Below are positions 43,945 to 52,907 of a stretch of 64,000 nt of DNA, one piece after another (within the stretch, counting starts at the first letter, position 1; each line of letters starts with the position of its first letter). Source of the stretch: an uncultured Acetatifactor sp. (GTDB taxonomy: Bacteria > Bacillota > Clostridia > Lachnospirales > Lachnospiraceae); NCBI GenBank assembly GCA_934436435.1, contig CAKSAN010000014.1, positions 71,723 to 135,722 of the forward strand, read 5' to 3'. The notes beneath the pieces are model-generated. The model was not told where the DNA came from and did not search any database. It saw only the letters and a program-made list of their open reading frames with translations. The position numbers and the translations under genes are program-made.

Positions 43945-45162
43945 TTATTGCACATATTCCGTTTTTACATACCCGATCTGTCCGTTGTACTTGATTTTGC
44001 TCCAATCACCCTCGGTACCTACCAGTTCTGCGGAATCGCCGCCGGAGAGAACTCCCAGCCGGTCTGCTGTCTCACTGGCGGATGCACGTACGTTAATGTT
44101 GGTGGTGGCTGTAACGGTTCCGATGGTCTCAGCACCGGCTGCGCTCTCTGCCAGCTGCAGGAACTCTGTCTTGATATAACCTTCCTTGCCTTCGTAATCC
44201 ACCTTGGTCCAACCGTTGGGACGCTGCTCCAGTACCTGAAGCTTCGTGCCTCCTGTCACCTTGCCCAGTTTATCTGCCTGCTCGCTGTCTGAGCTTCTTA
44301 CATTTACGGTAGTCGTCGCAGTCACGTACTGAGGTCCCTGCTCTTCTACGGGCTGCTCGGTACCTTCGGCGGAAGTATCCTGACCTTCTGCGGTCTGTTC
44401 ACCGCCTTCCGTTCCGGTCTCCGTATTCTGGGAATCCCCTGTTACCTGATCAGCCAGCTTCTCACCTACGGCAATGCTTACCTGTGAATCCAACTCACTG
44501 ATATATTGCAGCACTTCCGGATGCTCTACCATCAGTTCATTATATTCTACCGTGATCTTGTTGTTAAACTCCACAACATCATCCTGTGTGCTTACCGTCT
44601 TGATATAGTCATTGACTTCTTCGTTGTTCTCACCGCGCTTGATATACAGTTCTCCCTGATCATTGGTGCAGATGTAGAGCGCCTGATAACCGGGAACCTC
44701 TTCCTCATGACCTACAAAGGAGATCTTGTAATATACATAAGCGATTACGGAGCCCTCTTCCGGACCGATCTTGGTGTAGATCTCCAGCGTAGGATAATAA
44801 TCAATGTACTGTGACAGCTCCAGATAACGGTACATGTCCTTATCGGAGATCTCGTCGCACACAGAACGAAGGGTCGTCTCATCTCCGGTAGCCATGGCAT
44901 TGTAATAAGTAGCTACCAGTGTGTATACCGCACCTTCCTCATTCGCTACCAGAGGTACCTCTTCCGTTGCGGGTTCCGTAGCCATCTCACTGGAAGCAGC
45001 TGCTGTGCTCTCCGCGTTCAACTGTTCCTCGCGATGGCGGTTATTCATGCTCAGGCTTACGGATACGGTGACTGCCACTGCCACAACAACGACAGCCGGC
45101 AGAACCACTTTACTATGCTTTATAATATAATTCCCAAGAAAATGTAATTTTTCTTTCCACAT
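43945..45162 (-). CDS. Membrane-anchored protein with two bacterial SH3 domains
   Basis: After a cytoplasmic start a membrane helix (KVVLPAVVVVAVAVTVSVSL) leads to an extracellular helical/NTF2-like region (about 70-230), an acidic Gly/Thr/Glu linker and two SH3b repeats (TTTVNVRSSDSEQADKLGKV and TTNINVRASASETADRLGVL, each ending in a GYIKTEF/GYVKTEY segment). SH3b domains bind cell-wall peptides. The start at 45162 has AAAGGAC; the longer frame to 45318 overlaps the tRNA gene and is not used. No enzymatic motif was seen. The likely site is the outer face of the membrane, in the wall. Confidence 0.88.
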   Translation of the reverse strand: MWKEKLHFLGNYIIKHSKVVLPAVVVVAVAVTVSVSLSMNNRHREEQLNAESTAAASSEMATEPATEEVPLVANEEGAVYTLVATYYNAMATGDETTLRSVCDEISDKDMYRYLELSQYIDYYPTLEIYTKIGPEEGSVIAYVYYKISFVGHEEEVPGYQALYICTNDQGELYIKRGENNEEVNDYIKTVSTQDDVVEFNNKITVEYNELMVEHPEVLQYISELDSQVSIAVGEKLADQVTGDSQNTETGTEGGEQTAEGQDTSAEGTEQPVEEQGPQYVTATTTVNVRSSDSEQADKLGKVTGGTKLQVLEQRPNGWTKVDYEGKEGYIKTEFLQLAESAAGAETIGTVTATTNINVRASASETADRLGVLSGGDSAELVGTEGDWSKIKYNGQIGYVKTEYVQ

Positions 45163-45204
45163 ATAGTGTCCTTTCCAAATTCTGTAAAAAAAGTTCTTTA
45201 ATCG

Positions 45205-45224
45205 CAAAAAGCCGCAAGCGGCTT
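45205..45224 (-). terminator. Short terminator after tRNA-Arg
   Basis: A 7-bp stem AAGCCGC/GCGGCTT with a 2-base loop is followed on the minus strand by TTTGCG. The small loop makes it marginal. Confidence 0.6.
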
Positions 45225-45260
45225 CTCTTATCTCTCTCCCTATAATCAAGGTGATGTAAA

Positions 45261-45332
45261 TGCATCCGACAGGAATCGAACCTGCATTAAAGGCGTCGGA
45301 GGCCTCCGTTCTATCCATTAGACTACGGATGC
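45261..45332 (-). tRNA. tRNA-Arg, anticodon CCG
   Basis: The 7-bp acceptor stem GCATCCG/CGGATGC is perfect. The anticodon arm GAGGC/GCCTT carries the loop CTCCGAC, giving anticodon CCG with T33 and A37. The T arm GCAGG-TTCGATT-CCTGT is canonical and the discriminator is A73. The D stem has one C-A mismatch. CCA is not encoded. The anticodon reads CGG codons. A 10-bp inverted repeat flanks the gene. Confidence 0.95.
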
Positions 45333-45364
45333 AAATATTACAAATTTGTTACATCACCTCGACT

Positions 45365-45393
45365 ATAATATCACAAAACACTACATATGTCCA
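45365..45393 (-). promoter_or_regulatory. Promoter of tRNA-Arg
   Basis: On the minus strand TGGACA (45388-45393) and TATTAT (45365-45370) are spaced by 17 bases. The start point would be about 25 bases before the tRNA 5' end. Confidence 0.75.
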
Positions 45394-45450
45394 GTTTAAA
45401 TTGTTGGAATTATTCAGTTTTTTGTGAGTCGGGATTTCCGGCAGGCTGTC

Positions 45451-46347
45451 CTAGACCATTCTTACTTCTTTCTCCCGGCAGCAATACAGATACAAATGAT
45501 CCGACAACACTTCCTCCGCAGACAGCTCCGTCCGGTTGACTTCGGCAATCATGTCTTTCAGTTCCTCCTCTCCCTGCTCCCTATCTCTGGGCATCAGAAG
45601 AAATTCATGTACAGAACTGGGGATCATATAAAAGTCTCCACCCATGCGTTCCGCCATCCGCTCCAGCACCCCGGGATATAAAATACTGCATGCACCGTAG
45701 GTCTTCCGGGAATTGGTCAGGATCACCATGGAAATTTTCCGTAGGATCTCATCTCTCATCTCTTCCGGAAGCTCCCGGATCATATTCTCCAACGCGTTCT
45801 CCATGGGAATGATCTCATAAGGAAACAGTCTGGGGGTATTTTTCACGGCCCATTCCAGCAATTCCCTGTCCGTTACCTTCCAGTTCTCCAGATGTGACCG
45901 GTAAATGGGGATCATGCCGTTCTCCACCCCCGCTCCGTCAAAGGCATAATAGAAGCAGACCGCCAGATCCAGCAGAGGAATATAAGGAACCTTTTCCAGC
46001 AATTCCCGATTCTTTTCCCGGTTCACCAGCCGGAAACACAACTTTTCCTTTACTTTTTCAAAGTCTCTGAAAAAAGAAACATCGATTTTCCGTCCGATTC
46101 CGTCCTCTCTGTAGATGCTGATGATCTTCTTAATAATATCCGCAAAAGTCACCCCGCCTTCATAGGCTTCCCAGAAAGAATTGAGATAGATCGTAGGTGT
46201 CACATTGTCTTCTCCCTTGCGAATCGTCAATCCCTGCAACACTACTCCGTTGTTCTTCTGTACCTCCCGCAGTTCCACGGTGTATTCCTGTCCCAATACT
46301 TCTCTGACTGCCTTCTGTACCTTTACTTTAAATGTAGAAATCTCCAT
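45451..46347 (-). CDS. DUF5688-type protein
   Basis: The 298-residue protein begins MEISTFKVKVQKAVREVLGQ and has the recurring pattern of DUF5688 proteins, which are common in Lachnospiraceae: TPTIYLNSFWEAYEGG, a KLCFRLVNREKNRELL segment, VPYIPLLDLAVCFYYAFD and a C-terminal IPSSVHEFLLMP. It is probably cytoplasmic; no signal peptide, membrane helix or enzyme motif is seen. Function is unknown. GGAGG lies 8 bases before the ATG at 46347, which is why I reject the longer frame. Confidence 0.85.
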   Translation of the reverse strand: MEISTFKVKVQKAVREVLGQEYTVELREVQKNNGVVLQGLTIRKGEDNVTPTIYLNSFWEAYEGGVTFADIIKKIISIYREDGIGRKIDVSFFRDFEKVKEKLCFRLVNREKNRELLEKVPYIPLLDLAVCFYYAFDGAGVENGMIPIYRSHLENWKVTDRELLEWAVKNTPRLFPYEIIPMENALENMIRELPEEMRDEILRKISMVILTNSRKTYGACSILYPGVLERMAERMGGDFYMIPSSVHEFLLMPRDREQGEEELKDMIAEVNRTELSAEEVLSDHLYLYCCREKEVRMV

Positions 46348-46525
46348 AATCAATACCTCCATGCCTCTCCGAAGCGGGCTCCCCGGGCTCCGCTTTTCCC
46401 ATGTGGTATTCCGTATTTCAAATGCTGTAAAACAACAAAGGCAATAAGCCATCCCTTAAAAGGATAACTTATTGCCTTACAGGTCTCTTATCGGATATTA
46501 CTCAGAACAAAGGTGGTCTCCGCAA

Positions 46526-47083
46526 TTATGCACGAGACAGATATTCACCGGTTCTGGTATCGATCTTGATCTTGTCGCCCTGGTTAACGAACAGAGGTAC
46601 CGCAACAGTAGCTCCGGTCTCAACGGTAGCAGGCTTGCTGGCACCGGTAGCGGTATCGCCCTTGAATCCGGGCTCGGTCTCGGTGATCTCCAGTTCTACG
46701 AACAGAGGAGGCTCAACGGAGAATACACTGCCATTATGAGAACAGATCTTGCACATCTCGTTCTCTTTTACGAACTTCAGTGCATCGCCTACGGTCTCAG
46801 AGTTCAGTGCAACCTGATCGTAAGTCTCGGTATCCATGAAGTAGTACAGATCACCATCTTCATACAGATACTGCATATCCTTTCTATCAATACGCGCCTG
46901 AGGGCACTTCTCAGTAGGACGGAAGGTCTTCTCAACCACACCGCCACTCTTGATGTTCTTCAGCTTGGTTCTGACGAATGCTGCGCCCTTTCCCGGCTTC
47001 ACATGCTGGAATTCGATAATCTGGTAAACATTGTTATCATACTCAATGGTAATACCATTTCTGAAATCACCTGCAGAAATCAT
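46526..47083 (-). CDS. efp: Translation elongation factor P
   Basis: EF-P relieves ribosomes stalled at polyproline. All three domains are present in 185 residues. The conserved modification loop reads [15 protein letters not shown], with Lys at the tip. [18 protein letters not shown] and the C-terminal [23 protein letters not shown] are typical. AGGAGG precedes the ATG. No EpmA/EpmB or YmfI-type modification gene is seen next to it. It is followed downstream by the DUF5688 gene with a 179-base gap. Confidence 0.97.
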   Translation of the reverse strand: MISAGDFRNGITIEYDNNVYQIIEFQHVKPGKGAAFVRTKLKNIKSGGVVEKTFRPTEKCPQARIDRKDMQYLYEDGDLYYFMDTETYDQVALNSETVGDALKFVKENEMCKICSHNGSVFSVEPPLFVELEITETEPGFKGDTATGASKPATVETGATVAVPLFVNQGDKIKIDTRTGEYLSRA

Positions 47084-47179
47084 AATGTATTCCTCCTAAA
47101 CATTTTCACGTCATAATTCTTTAACATTTTAATATAAAAACATGCACATTTCAACTACTTTTGAAAAAAATATTCAAAA

Positions 47180-48157
47180 TTATTCAAAAAAATCAATAGC
47201 CTGAAGGTATCCGTCCAGCCCCTGTCCGTAGATCTGCTTATTACATACCGGTGCGGTCACGGAGATTTTGCGGAACTCCTCCCTGTTCGTAATATCGGAA
47301 ATGTGTACTTCTACCTTGGGAATATCCACGCTTGCCAGTGCATCCCGGATAGCGTAGCTGTAATGGGTATAGGCACCGGGGTTGATCACGATCCCTTCCG
47401 TTCCGTCAAAATAAGCTGCCTGGATCCGGTCGATAATGGCACCTTCGTGATTGCTCTGGAACACCTCGATTTCCCTGCCGGTCTCCTTCGCCTTCTTGTC
47501 GATCAGATCTAACAGATACTGATAATCCTGGGTTCCGTAGATCTTTTTCTCACGAATCCCCAGAAAATTCAGATTAGGGCCGTTGATCACCAAAATCTTC
47601 ATCTTTTTTCTCTCCTTTTTCTTCTGTATGTCCTTCTGCTTCCGTAATTGCAGCTGCAATTCCTCCGCCAGTTCATCGGAATGTCTGTTGTCCACATCCA
47701 GTATGATGTCGGCACATTCCGCATAAATTTCGTCCCGGGTCTTAAGCAGTTCCCGGATCTTGTTCAACGGATCCTCGCATTGCAGCAACGGTCTTGTGGT
47801 ATCGTTTTTCAAACGCTCATAGACCACTTCCGGCGACACTCGCAGGTATACCACGGTCCCGCACCGGTGCAGCAGCGGACGGTTCACCGGATTCACCGGG
47901 GTTCCCCCGCCCACAGACAGGATGCGCTCATATTTCTGTTCTCCGCATTTTTGCAGAACTTCTGTCTCCAGTTCCCGGAAATAGGCTTCTCCGTCATCCG
48001 CGAAGATTTGTGTAATGCTTCTGCCTTCCTGTCTCTCGATCAGCTTGTCCGTATCCTCCACCGGCATCCGCAGCAGGTAGGACAGTTTCAGTCCCAGTGT
48101 CGTCTTCCCCGATCCCATGAATCCGATCAGGACAATATTTTTACGCTTGTGCTTCAT
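47180..48157 (-). CDS. aroK: Shikimate kinase fused to type II 3-dehydroquinate dehydratase
   Basis: Residues 1-170 are a shikimate kinase with Walker A GFMGSGKTTLG, the shikimate-binding DTDKLIE and the VGGGTP motif. A Lys/Glu linker (about 171-185) leads to a type II dehydroquinase with NGPNLNFLGIREKKIYG, NHEGAIIDRI, NPGAYTHYSYAIRDAL and VEVHISDI. The two enzymes act on non-adjacent steps of chorismate synthesis. AAGGAG lies 9 bases before an internal ATG at 47602, which would give a free 140-residue AroQ of normal size. The gene overlaps aroE by 4 bases. Confidence 0.92.
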   Translation of the reverse strand: MKHKRKNIVLIGFMGSGKTTLGLKLSYLLRMPVEDTDKLIERQEGRSITQIFADDGEAYFRELETEVLQKCGEQKYERILSVGGGTPVNPVNRPLLHRCGTVVYLRVSPEVVYERLKNDTTRPLLQCEDPLNKIRELLKTRDEIYAECADIILDVDNRHSDELAEELQLQLRKQKDIQKKKERKKMKILVINGPNLNFLGIREKKIYGTQDYQYLLDLIDKKAKETGREIEVFQSNHEGAIIDRIQAAYFDGTEGIVINPGAYTHYSYAIRDALASVDIPKVEVHISDITNREEFRKISVTAPVCNKQIYGQGLDGYLQAIDFFE

Positions 48158-49047
48158 TCTTTTTTTCCGTCCTCTGTCTTTTTCGCTTCCTGCATCCGTT
48201 CATAGACTTTGTCCGCAAGCCACTGCTCGATCTCGCAGCCTGTCCACAGTTCGAAAGCTATGATTCCCTGATAGAGCAGCATCTTCGCACCGTTGTAGGC
48301 TTTGCCGCCCTGTGCTTCCACCAATTCCATAAAGCGGGTCTTCGGCGGGTTGAAGATCAGATCATATCCGGTGTGTACTCTCTTATAAAATGCGGGATCC
48401 TCGATCACCGCCGCGTCACAGTGCGGATACATTCCCACGCTGGTAGCCTGTATTGCCAGATAGCGTTCCCCTTCCGGCAGTGTATCATGCGCATCCACAG
48501 GCAGTGCTTTTGCAAAATCTCTTCCCGCCAGGCGGTTGACCTCGTCCGCTATGCTCTGCGCTTTCTGTACCGTCCGGTTCAGAAGGATGGCTTCCTTTGC
48601 TCCCTGGTCCAACAGCATCATGGCTACGGCTCTTGCCACGCCGCCGGCACCCAGGATCAGCACTTTTCCATCCCTGACCTTCACACCGTCCTCACACATG
48701 GCACGGTACAGCCCGGGCATATCGGTATTGTATCCCTTGTAGCCTTTTTCCGTCCGCACCAGCGTATTCACCGCACCGATATTGGCGGCCAGCGGATCAA
48801 TATCCACCAGATACGGGATCACATCACTTTTGTAGGGAACCGTCACATTCATCCCCAGAAGATTCAGGGCAAAGGCACCTTTTACGGCATCCTCCAGTCT
48901 TCCGGTCTCCACATGAAACGGAACGTAAGCCAGATTTTTCCCAAGTACCATGGACAGTGTGTTATGGATCACCGGCGACAGGGTATGTTCCACCGGATTT
49001 CCGATCAGTCCGCAGGTTCTGGTATAGCCATTGATATCATTCAGCAT
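48154..49047 (-). CDS. aroE: Shikimate dehydrogenase
   Basis: The enzyme reduces 3-dehydroshikimate to shikimate with NADPH. The substrate part has GLIGNPVEHTLSPVIHN and MNVTVPYKSDV with the catalytic Lys; the cofactor loop is VLILGAGGVARAVAMML and NRTVQKAQ. The start at 49047 (MLND) has AAAGGA 8 bases upstream, better than the ATG at 49053, which is only 2 bases from that site. It is 4 bases overlapped with the aroK-aroQ fusion and overlaps the YqeG gene, so translational coupling is likely. Confidence 0.95.
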   Translation of the reverse strand: MLNDINGYTRTCGLIGNPVEHTLSPVIHNTLSMVLGKNLAYVPFHVETGRLEDAVKGAFALNLLGMNVTVPYKSDVIPYLVDIDPLAANIGAVNTLVRTEKGYKGYNTDMPGLYRAMCEDGVKVRDGKVLILGAGGVARAVAMMLLDQGAKEAILLNRTVQKAQSIADEVNRLAGRDFAKALPVDAHDTLPEGERYLAIQATSVGMYPHCDAAVIEDPAFYKRVHTGYDLIFNPPKTRFMELVEAQGGKAYNGAKMLLYQGIIAFELWTGCEIEQWLADKVYERMQEAKKTEDGKKE

Positions 49048-49558
49048 TTTCATTTCCTTTCCGGCGGCATTCTCTATGGTAGAAAAACAGCACGATTTTC
49101 TCTAAATATCTCTTCAACACGATCTGAATCTCTTCCTTCGGATGGATGGGCCTCGTCAGATAAGTCACAATTCCACATTTTTTGGCTCCCCACACATCGG
49201 TGAACAGCTGGTCTCCCACAAAAAGAGTGGTATCCGCCCTGGTATGCATCTGTTCCATGGCCCGCAGATAACCGTCCCTTCCGGGCTTTCCCGCCTTATA
49301 AATATAGGAAGCTCCCACCGCATCCGCGAAACTTTTCACCCGGGGTTCCTTGTTGTTCGATAAAAGCAAAGTCCGAAATCCCAGTTCCCGCAGTCTGCCG
49401 AAAAATTCAACTGCCTGTGGTGTCGCCGGTGCGCCGTGAGGTACCAGCGTGTTGTCAATGTCAAAAATGATTCCACGATACCCCTGTTCATATAATGTTC
49501 TGTAATCTATGCCATAGGCGGAATCCGCCTCATGATCCGGGTAAAACTGATGCAGCAT
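49037..49558 (-). CDS. yqeG: YqeG-family HAD phosphatase
   Basis: The 173-residue protein has HAD motif I (GIIFDIDNTLVPHG), motif II (LLLSNNKE), motif III (GKPGRDGYLRAM) and motif IV (FVGDQLFTDVWGAKKCG). YqeG homologues in Firmicutes are often beside aroE/yqeH; one family role is phosphatidylglycerol phosphate phosphatase (PgpP relatives). AAGGCGAGACAG precedes the ATG. It overlaps both neighbours by about 10 to 30 bases, so the shikimate genes, yqeG and the kinase gene form one operon. Confidence 0.9.
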   Translation of the reverse strand: MLHQFYPDHEADSAYGIDYRTLYEQGYRGIIFDIDNTLVPHGAPATPQAVEFFGRLRELGFRTLLLSNNKEPRVKSFADAVGASYIYKAGKPGRDGYLRAMEQMHTRADTTLFVGDQLFTDVWGAKKCGIVTYLTRPIHPKEEIQIVLKRYLEKIVLFFYHRECRRKGNENAE

Positions 49559-50141
49559 CTGTCTCGCCTTTCGCCTTATTTATAATATAGTCTGCATTTT
49601 CCTCCACGGAAAATGCCAGGAAATATGCCTCTTCCAACGGGATCCACAGTTGCAGGAAGTCCTGTAATCTGTCTTCACCGTTCCGTCCGCGGATCCGTTC
49701 TGTCTGGTTCACTCTGTCAATGTCCAGAAATACTTTCCGGTCCATATAGTTCCCCAGCACCGGATGACAGCTGTAGGCTCCCTCCACGAATACAAAGCCG
49801 TTATTCTGCACCGGAATCCGATCCCCCGGCGCCATGCGGGAGCAGTCAAATCTCTGATAGGAAAAAGCTTCCCCCGATGCCAGCTTCGGTATTACTTCCG
49901 TCAAAAAACGTTCATAGTGCACATTTCCGCCGGGCTCGCTTCTGCGCTCCGGTGTCCGAAGCTTAGGCGGAAGAAAAAAGTCGTCCATATGTATAACATC
50001 TCCGCCGAGCTGTTCCGCAAGTTCTGCGGCCAGCGTCGTCTTCCCGGCGGCGCATCTTCCGTCAATGGCAATGATGCGTATCTCTGCTGGGAGCGTCCGT
50101 AATTCCTCCAGCAGTTCAGAAACAGTTTTTAGCGATCTCAT
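49530..50141 (-). CDS. P-loop kinase related to uridine kinase
   Basis: The P loop IAIDGRCAAGKTTLAAEL and the following HMDDFFLPP match uridine/pantothenate-type kinases. FVEGAYSCHP and FLDIDRVNQTERIRGRNG (with basic residues for the lid) complete the pattern in 203 residues. The phosphate acceptor is unknown; uridine or a related small molecule is the family guess. The start at 50141 has GGAGG 6 bases upstream. It overlaps the DUF3842 gene by 26 bases and yqeG by 29 bases. Confidence 0.82.
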   Translation of the reverse strand: MRSLKTVSELLEELRTLPAEIRIIAIDGRCAAGKTTLAAELAEQLGGDVIHMDDFFLPPKLRTPERRSEPGGNVHYERFLTEVIPKLASGEAFSYQRFDCSRMAPGDRIPVQNNGFVFVEGAYSCHPVLGNYMDRKVFLDIDRVNQTERIRGRNGEDRLQDFLQLWIPLEEAYFLAFSVEENADYIINKAKGETDAASVLPGS

Positions 50142-50523
50142 CCGCTGCCTCCGCAATATATTCTCCCAGTCGTTTGCTCTCGACTCCCACAATAGTGGCA
50201 TGGCATTTACTCATGGGGATCAGAATCAGTTTCGCGTCATTGGAAGCTACTGCCGCTGCCATCGCAGGGGTGATCTCACCCAGCATGGCATCCGCCATGA
50301 CGATTCCCACGGGGCCTACGATCACGTCTGCTCTCTTACTGTTATATACCACGGCGTTCTCTCCGGTAACTCCGCTTGTCACACCGCTCTTCATCATATT
50401 TGCCGTAGCCGTGGCGTTGGTTCCCACGGCAATCAGTTCTGCCTCCGGAAAACGCTCTTTCAAAGCCTCCAACAGGCTTCTGCCTACGCCTCCGCCCTGG
50501 CCGTCCATTACCATAATACGCAT
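50116..50523 (-). CDS. DUF3842 family protein
   Basis: The 135-residue protein starts MRIMVMDGQGGGVGRSLLEAL, a nucleotide- or cofactor-like loop, and continues with ELIAVGTNATATANMMKSG and GPVGIVMADAMLGEITPAMA. It matches the DUF3842 pattern, small cytoplasmic proteins of Clostridia with no assigned function. AGGAG precedes the ATG at 50523. It is the first gene of the kinase-yqeG-aro operon and is divergent from the ECF transporter gene; their promoters share about 100 bases. Confidence 0.85.
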   Translation of the reverse strand: MRIMVMDGQGGGVGRSLLEALKERFPEAELIAVGTNATATANMMKSGVTSGVTGENAVVYNSKRADVIVGPVGIVMADAMLGEITPAMAAAVASNDAKLILIPMSKCHATIVGVESKRLGEYIAEAADEIAKNCF

Positions 50524-50595
50524 ACGATCGCTCCTGTAAAAAATAATACATACATGTTCCATGATAGCATGGCATATGCTTTTTTGCAATTTATC

Positions 50596-50624
50596 TTGAC
50601 AAAAAATTGCTGACCCTTTATCAT
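50596..50624 (+). promoter_or_regulatory. Promoter of the ECF transporter gene
   Basis: A perfect TTGACA (50596-50601) and TATCAT (50619-50624) are 17 bases apart. Transcription would start near 50631. Confidence 0.8.
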
Positions 50625-50651
50625 GGATTATGCTTCAGGAAGGAGCTTAAC

Positions 50652-50705
50652 GCCAGAAGGCATATTACCCCCAGAAGGGGAAAGTATGCCGTTCTGGCTT
50701 TTTTT
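50652..50705 (+). terminator. Leader terminator ahead of the ECF transporter gene
   Basis: GCCAGAA-GGCATA pairs with TATGCC-TTCTGGC (13 bp, one bulged G) and encloses CCCC/GGGG; TTTTTTT follows. Lying 28 bases before the start codon and just after a promoter, it is an attenuator or riboswitch expression platform. I could not match the short upstream part to a known aptamer. Confidence 0.85.
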
Positions 50706-50732
50706 ATATCTTTATCAGGAGGTTTTATTTCC

Positions 50733-51305
50733 ATGAAAAAATTAACGGTTTTGAACAAGAGCATCCTCACTGCCCTGTGTGTCGCCCTGTGTGTGGTACT
50801 TCCCATGACCCTGCATGCGATTCCCAAGGGGGGCGTCCTGTTCTCTCCCATGCATCTGCCCGTGCTTCTGTGCGGTCTGGTCTGCGGTGCTCCCTTCGGT
50901 CTGGTCTGCGGCATTCTCGGCCCTCTGGTGTCCAGTCTGCTCACCGGTATGCCCGCCTTTGGTTATATGCCCGTCATGATGATCGAGCTGGGACTCTACG
51001 GTCTGATCAGCGGTCTGGTCATGCAGTTCCTTCACAGCGGCAGGCTGGTCATCGATCTGTATGCTGCTCTTATCATTGCCATGCTGGGCGGCCGTGTGAT
51101 CACCGGAATCCTGCGTGCGCTGATCTTTGCAGGGGGCTCCTACAGCTGGTCTGCCTGGGCTATGGGTTATTTCGTATCCTGTCTCCCCGGTATTATCATC
51201 CAGCTGATTTTACTTCCTACCATCTATGTGGCACTGGAACGCGCCCATCTTCTGCCGGTGCGCTACCCGGCCGGATCCGTTTCTGCGAAAGCGGAAACTG
51301 CATAG
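50733..51305 (+). CDS. ECF transporter S component
   Basis: The 190-residue protein has six membrane helices (ILTALCVALCVVLPMTLHA, LLCGLVCGAPFGLVCGILGP, YMPVMMIELGLYGLISGLV and others), the size and layout of vitamin-binding S components. The LPVLLCGLVCGxPFGLVxG pattern recurs in S components of Clostridia. It would bind the shared energising module (EcfA, EcfA', EcfT) encoded elsewhere. The substrate cannot be read from sequence. CAGGAGG precedes the ATG by 10 bases. Confidence 0.85.
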   Translation: MKKLTVLNKSILTALCVALCVVLPMTLHAIPKGGVLFSPMHLPVLLCGLVCGAPFGLVCGILGPLVSSLLTGMPAFGYMPVMMIELGLYGLISGLVMQFLHSGRLVIDLYAALIIAMLGGRVITGILRALIFAGGSYSWSAWAMGYFVSCLPGIIIQLILLPTIYVALERAHLLPVRYPAGSVSAKAETA

Positions 51306-51368
51306 ATCCTTCCCTGCCTGCAAATCGGGCAGGCAGGTTCATCGTATACAGAAAATGGCTCCTCTGTC

Positions 51369-52715
51369 TTACGACAGGAGAGCCATTTTCTGTTTGTAGA
51401 TCCGTATAAAATATAAGATCTCCACCACTGCCGTGATGCTCCAGGAAAAGACATACAAAAGATACAGGGACGGAATGGTGTGAAAATATGCAAATATCGT
51501 ATAGACCCAGATCACGCGGAATACGCAGGATCCCATGATGACAATAAGCATCGGCGCGATACTCTTGCCCATGGCTCTGGCCGCTGCAATGGTACAGTCC
51601 ATAAATGCAGAGACACAATAGGAAAAGCCCATAATCGTCAGGCGGTACATCCCGGCATCCATAACCGCCGCATCTCGGGTAAACAGAGACAAAAACGGTC
51701 TTCCGAAAAACACCAGCGACAGGCCAAGGATCAGACCGATGCCGAAGGAATAAGCCAGACTGATGAGATAACTGTTCCGCACTCTTTTCTTCTTGCCAGC
51801 ACCGTAATTCTGCCCCATAAAGCTGCCGCAGGCAGTGTAAAATGCCGCCATGACATCATATACCATGGCATCCGCATTGGTGGCGGCGGAGTTGCCTGCC
51901 ACCATGATAGCATCAAAGGAATTCACACCCATCTGCACAAAGCTGTTGGCGAACTGGAAGATCACATTCTGCAATCCGGAAGGCATTCCCAGCTTCAGAA
52001 TATCCTTCGTAAGTTCCGGATCCAGCCGCAGTTTTCCCGGATGCAGGGCATAAATGTCTTTGCAGCGAAGCAATGCCTGCAGGATCAACGCTGCGGACAC
52101 ATACTGGGAAATGATACTGGCCAGTGCCACTCCCGCCACATCCATATGACAGACAATAACAAAAAACAGATTCAGAATAATATTCAGCACTCCGGAAAAT
52201 CCCAGATAATACAGAGGCTTCTTCGTATTGCCCACCGCACTGTACACCGCATTACCGAAATTATAGATCGCCAGCGCCGGCATTCCCAGATAATAGATCC
52301 GCAGGTACATTACCGCCTTGTCCAAAAGCTCTTCTCTGGTCCTCAACATCGTCAGCATCCACTCGGACAATCCCACGCCCAATAGCAACAACAGTACTCC
52401 CATGATCAGGCTGACCAGCGCCGCGGAGTGGATGGTCTTCGACAGGCTGTCCCTATCCTTTGCCCCGTAATAAAGGGCAGTCAGTACGTTGATACCGCCG
52501 GACAGGCCGATGAGGAATCCGGTAAACATGGTGACCAGTACCGCTGTGGAACCCACCGCCCCCAGTGACAGAGAACCCGCGAACTGTCCGATCACCGCAA
52601 TATCCGCCATATTGAAAAGCACTTGCAGCAGGTTGGAAAGCATTAACGGCACACTGAAGATCAATATTTTCTTTCCTAAGGATCCTTCTGTCAGATCCTG
52701 CATGTTCTGTTTCAT
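51369..52715 (-). CDS. MATE family multidrug or metabolite exporter
   Basis: The 448-residue protein has 12 membrane helices in two related halves, with the family marks PLMLSNLLQVLFNMADIAVIGQF near the start and a second-half repeat around GLQNVIFQFANSFVQMGVNSF. SGGINVLTALYYGAKD and ACGSFMGQNYGAG are typical of the VmrA/NorM-like Clostridial group. It should expel cations or organic compounds by H+ or Na+ antiport. The start at 52715 (MKQNMQDL) follows AGGATGG. A long inverted repeat covers its last codons and stop (51355-51399), possibly a terminator without a T-tract. Confidence 0.92.
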   Translation of the reverse strand: MKQNMQDLTEGSLGKKILIFSVPLMLSNLLQVLFNMADIAVIGQFAGSLSLGAVGSTAVLVTMFTGFLIGLSGGINVLTALYYGAKDRDSLSKTIHSAALVSLIMGVLLLLLGVGLSEWMLTMLRTREELLDKAVMYLRIYYLGMPALAIYNFGNAVYSAVGNTKKPLYYLGFSGVLNIILNLFFVIVCHMDVAGVALASIISQYVSAALILQALLRCKDIYALHPGKLRLDPELTKDILKLGMPSGLQNVIFQFANSFVQMGVNSFDAIMVAGNSAATNADAMVYDVMAAFYTACGSFMGQNYGAGKKKRVRNSYLISLAYSFGIGLILGLSLVFFGRPFLSLFTRDAAVMDAGMYRLTIMGFSYCVSAFMDCTIAAARAMGKSIAPMLIVIMGSCVFRVIWVYTIFAYFHTIPSLYLLYVFSWSITAVVEILYFIRIYKQKMALLS

Positions 52716-52907
52716 TTTCCATCCTATCCTTTTTATCTTCTTCCCACAATTGGTTTCTCTGTGATTCCTCTCCCCATCAGCTTCCACTCTGACGAAAAGA
52801 ACGGTCAAAGAGCTTATCGCTCCTTGACCGTTCCTTATTCTAGCATATCTTTTCTTTCTTTTCTACCGGAAAATCATGAAAAGGCAACAATTCCATCCAG
52901 GAACCTG

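Noticed and set aside
45163..45318. Longer N terminus for the SH3-domain protein
   Set aside because: The extension overlaps tRNA-Arg and its terminator; the ATG at 45162 has a proper ribosome binding site.
51355..51399. Shared terminator for the ECF and MATE genes
   Set aside because: The inverted repeat is good, but no T-tract follows in either direction, and it overlaps MATE codons.
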